Assembly: GCA_964517355.1 (NCBI GenBank)
Contig: CAZFCK010000116.1
Location: forward strand, 1 to 14,632
Direction of reading: 5' to 3'
Length of the DNA stretch: 14,632 nt
From: CAZFCK01 sp964517355
Lineage (GTDB): Bacteria; Desulfobacterota; Desulfovibrionia; Desulfovibrionales; Desulfovibrionaceae
In this document: in pieces, positions 14,047-14,632 of the stretch
How positions within the stretch are numbered: the stretch's first letter is position 1
Layout: each line of letters starts with the position of its first letter
Notes under the pieces: generated by a model
The model's database searches: none
What the model was told of the DNA's origin: nothing
Seen by the model: the letters and a program-made list of their open reading frames with translations, nothing else
Translations under genes and position numbers: made by a program

Positions 14047-14309
14047 GACGTACCGCCGTTTTGTTGCGGTTGCATAGGAACCGGAGGCTGATCATCACTG
14101 TCCTTTGGAAGCACCACAATGGCGAAATCCGGACAGTGCAATTCGCAAAAGCCGCAGTTTATGCATTCGGACTCCTTGGTCACCACGGCTTTTCCCGTGG
14201 CGTCGATGACGAACACATTGGAAGGACAAAAGGCTGCGCATAGACCGCACCCCTTGCACCAGTCGGGATAGATGAAAATCTTTGTCTGGCCTTTTTTCTT
14301 TTTGGTCAT
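14043..14309 (-). CDS. korD: Kor delta subunit, 2x[4Fe-4S] ferredoxin
   Basis: The 88-residue protein has two classical cluster motifs, CKGCGLCAAFCP (Cys18, 21, 24, 28) and CINCGFCELHCP (Cys49, 52, 55, 59). All eight cysteines and both prolines are present. It passes electrons from the catalytic subunits to ferredoxin. It is the first gene of the operon and overlaps korA by four bases. The N-terminus is lysine-rich and the C-terminus is a Pro/Gln tail. ATG 14309 has no evident Shine-Dalgarno sequence (ACACCATC precedes it), and no better in-frame start is seen upstream, so initiation may be weak or regulated. Confidence 0.92.
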   Translation of the reverse strand: MTKKKKGQTKIFIYPDWCKGCGLCAAFCPSNVFVIDATGKAVVTKESECINCGFCELHCPDFAIVVLPKDSDDQPPVPMQPQQNGGTS

Positions 14310-14342
14310 GATGGTGTCGGGGTAAAAGTTTTCGGCTTTGCA

Positions 14343-14357
14343 CTCCGCAATACGGAG
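14343..14357. promoter_or_regulatory. Small hairpin in the kor leader
   Basis: CTCCG (14343-14347) pairs with CGGAG (14353-14357) around CAATA. It lies 33 bases upstream of the korD ATG, in the presumed mRNA leader. The short stem makes function uncertain. Confidence 0.35.
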
Positions 14358-14380
14358 ACACGGGACAATGAATGGGATTG

Positions 14381-14401
14381 CATTGTTACGTCATTGTTGC
14401 G
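14381..14401. promoter_or_regulatory. Direct repeat, possible operator
   Basis: CATTGTTACG (14381-14390) and CATTGTTGCG (14392-14401) are repeated 11 bases apart, about one helical turn. They lie downstream of the candidate kor -10 element. The spacing would suit a dimeric or cooperative regulator, but no specific regulator motif is recognised. Confidence 0.35.
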
Positions 14402-14440
14402 GTAAAGGCAACGGGTTCATGTTGTACACGTTTAACTCAT

Positions 14441-14470
14441 ATTATTAACAATGGAAAAAGAACCCGGCAA
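14441..14470 (-). promoter_or_regulatory. Candidate promoter of the kor operon
   Basis: On the minus strand TTGCCG (14470-14465), an 18-base spacer and AATAAT (14446-14441) resemble a sigma-70 promoter; the -10 matches at five of six bases and the -35 at four. The implied leader is roughly 125 bases and contains the direct repeat and the small hairpin. Confidence 0.4.
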
Positions 14471-14581
14471 GTGCGATCGCAAAGAATAGAGGAAAAGTCT
14501 GCTTGTTGTTGTGGACAGACCAGCAGAAAGTTGTAGAAAAACACAAGGGCGGATCAACATGGGGACTTCACACCGCATGTA

Positions 14582-14632
14582 TTAGAGCATCTCACGCTTG
14601 AAAAGCGCTAGATGCTCTTATGCATTTCCCTG
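14582..14632. repeat. Compound palindrome copy A4, cut by the window end
   Basis: These 51 bases are identical to 7665-7715, in the same orientation, and run off the window. They include the complete first hairpin (AGAGCATCT/AGATGCTCT enclosing CGCTT/AAGCG) and the first arm of hairpin two. Identity across 51 bases suggests recent spread, gene conversion or strong selection. Confidence 0.85.

Larger units (their letters stand above)
14310..14632. other. kor upstream region and repeat at window edge
   Basis: These 323 bases carry no gene that I can support. They hold a small leader hairpin (14343-14357), a direct repeat (14381-14401), a promoter candidate (14441-14470), a spacer (14471-14581) that includes the palindrome TGCGATCGCA, and the start of another compound palindrome (14582-14632). 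Confidence 0.7.

Noticed and set aside
14472..14481. TGCGATCGCA palindrome resembling the cyanobacterial HIP1 octamer
   Set aside because: Single occurrence in non-coding DNA; no sign of the high frequency that defines HIP1.
14559..14585. 8-codon frame ending in the left end of copy A4
   Set aside because: It has an AGGGCGG-like site upstream and stops in the repeat's TAG, echoing two other genes, but it is too short to support as a gene.

Overview
The window looks like chromosomal DNA of a Desulfobacterota sulfate reducer, most likely of the Desulfovibrio/Bilophila group (Desulfovibrionaceae). This is inferred from the combination of a four-subunit 2-oxoacid:ferredoxin oxidoreductase, an HDOD protein beside a GAF/PAS protein, a cytosolic PAS histidine kinase with a cysteine triad, a CvpA-MazG pair, moderate GC, and C/G-rich hairpin repeats between genes. 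No species call is possible from the sequence alone.

Layout. Positions 1-331 hold hairpins and repeat pieces but no gene. From 5919 down to 332 runs a minus-strand, probably four-gene operon: a YdbH-type AsmA-like protein, a lipoprotein that looks like a YnbE-YdbL fusion, an HDOD protein, and a GAF-PAS protein without an output domain. Three of these genes overlap or nearly overlap. Divergent from it, 6074-7467 on the plus strand carries cvpA and mazG, followed by stacked hairpins and an intrinsic terminator. A 134-bp compound palindromic repeat (7665-7798) then abuts an unrecognised four-cysteine protein (7795-8349, minus). Next, also on minus, come a Tat-exported amidohydrolase (8586-9674) and an orphan PAS histidine kinase (9840-10982). 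A 439-bp gene-poor stretch with scrambled repeat pieces leads to the korDABC operon (14309 down to 11422, minus), which has its own promoter candidate and a strong terminator. The window ends inside another copy of the compound repeat.

Function. YdbH and the YnbE/YdbL-like lipoprotein should form an envelope-spanning bridge for lipid transport. KorABCD should interconvert 2-oxoglutarate and succinyl-CoA with ferredoxin. MazG is a nucleotide-pool cleaner. The HDOD, GAF-PAS and histidine kinase proteins are signalling components with no partner visible here.

The most unusual material is (i) the dispersed compound palindrome family, which supplies the stop codons of two genes and has two copies sharing a 51-base identical stretch, (ii) an inverted pair of near-identical terminator modules, and (iii) the apparent YnbE-YdbL fusion. 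I saw no CRISPR array, tRNA, rRNA, transposase, phage gene or obvious defence system.
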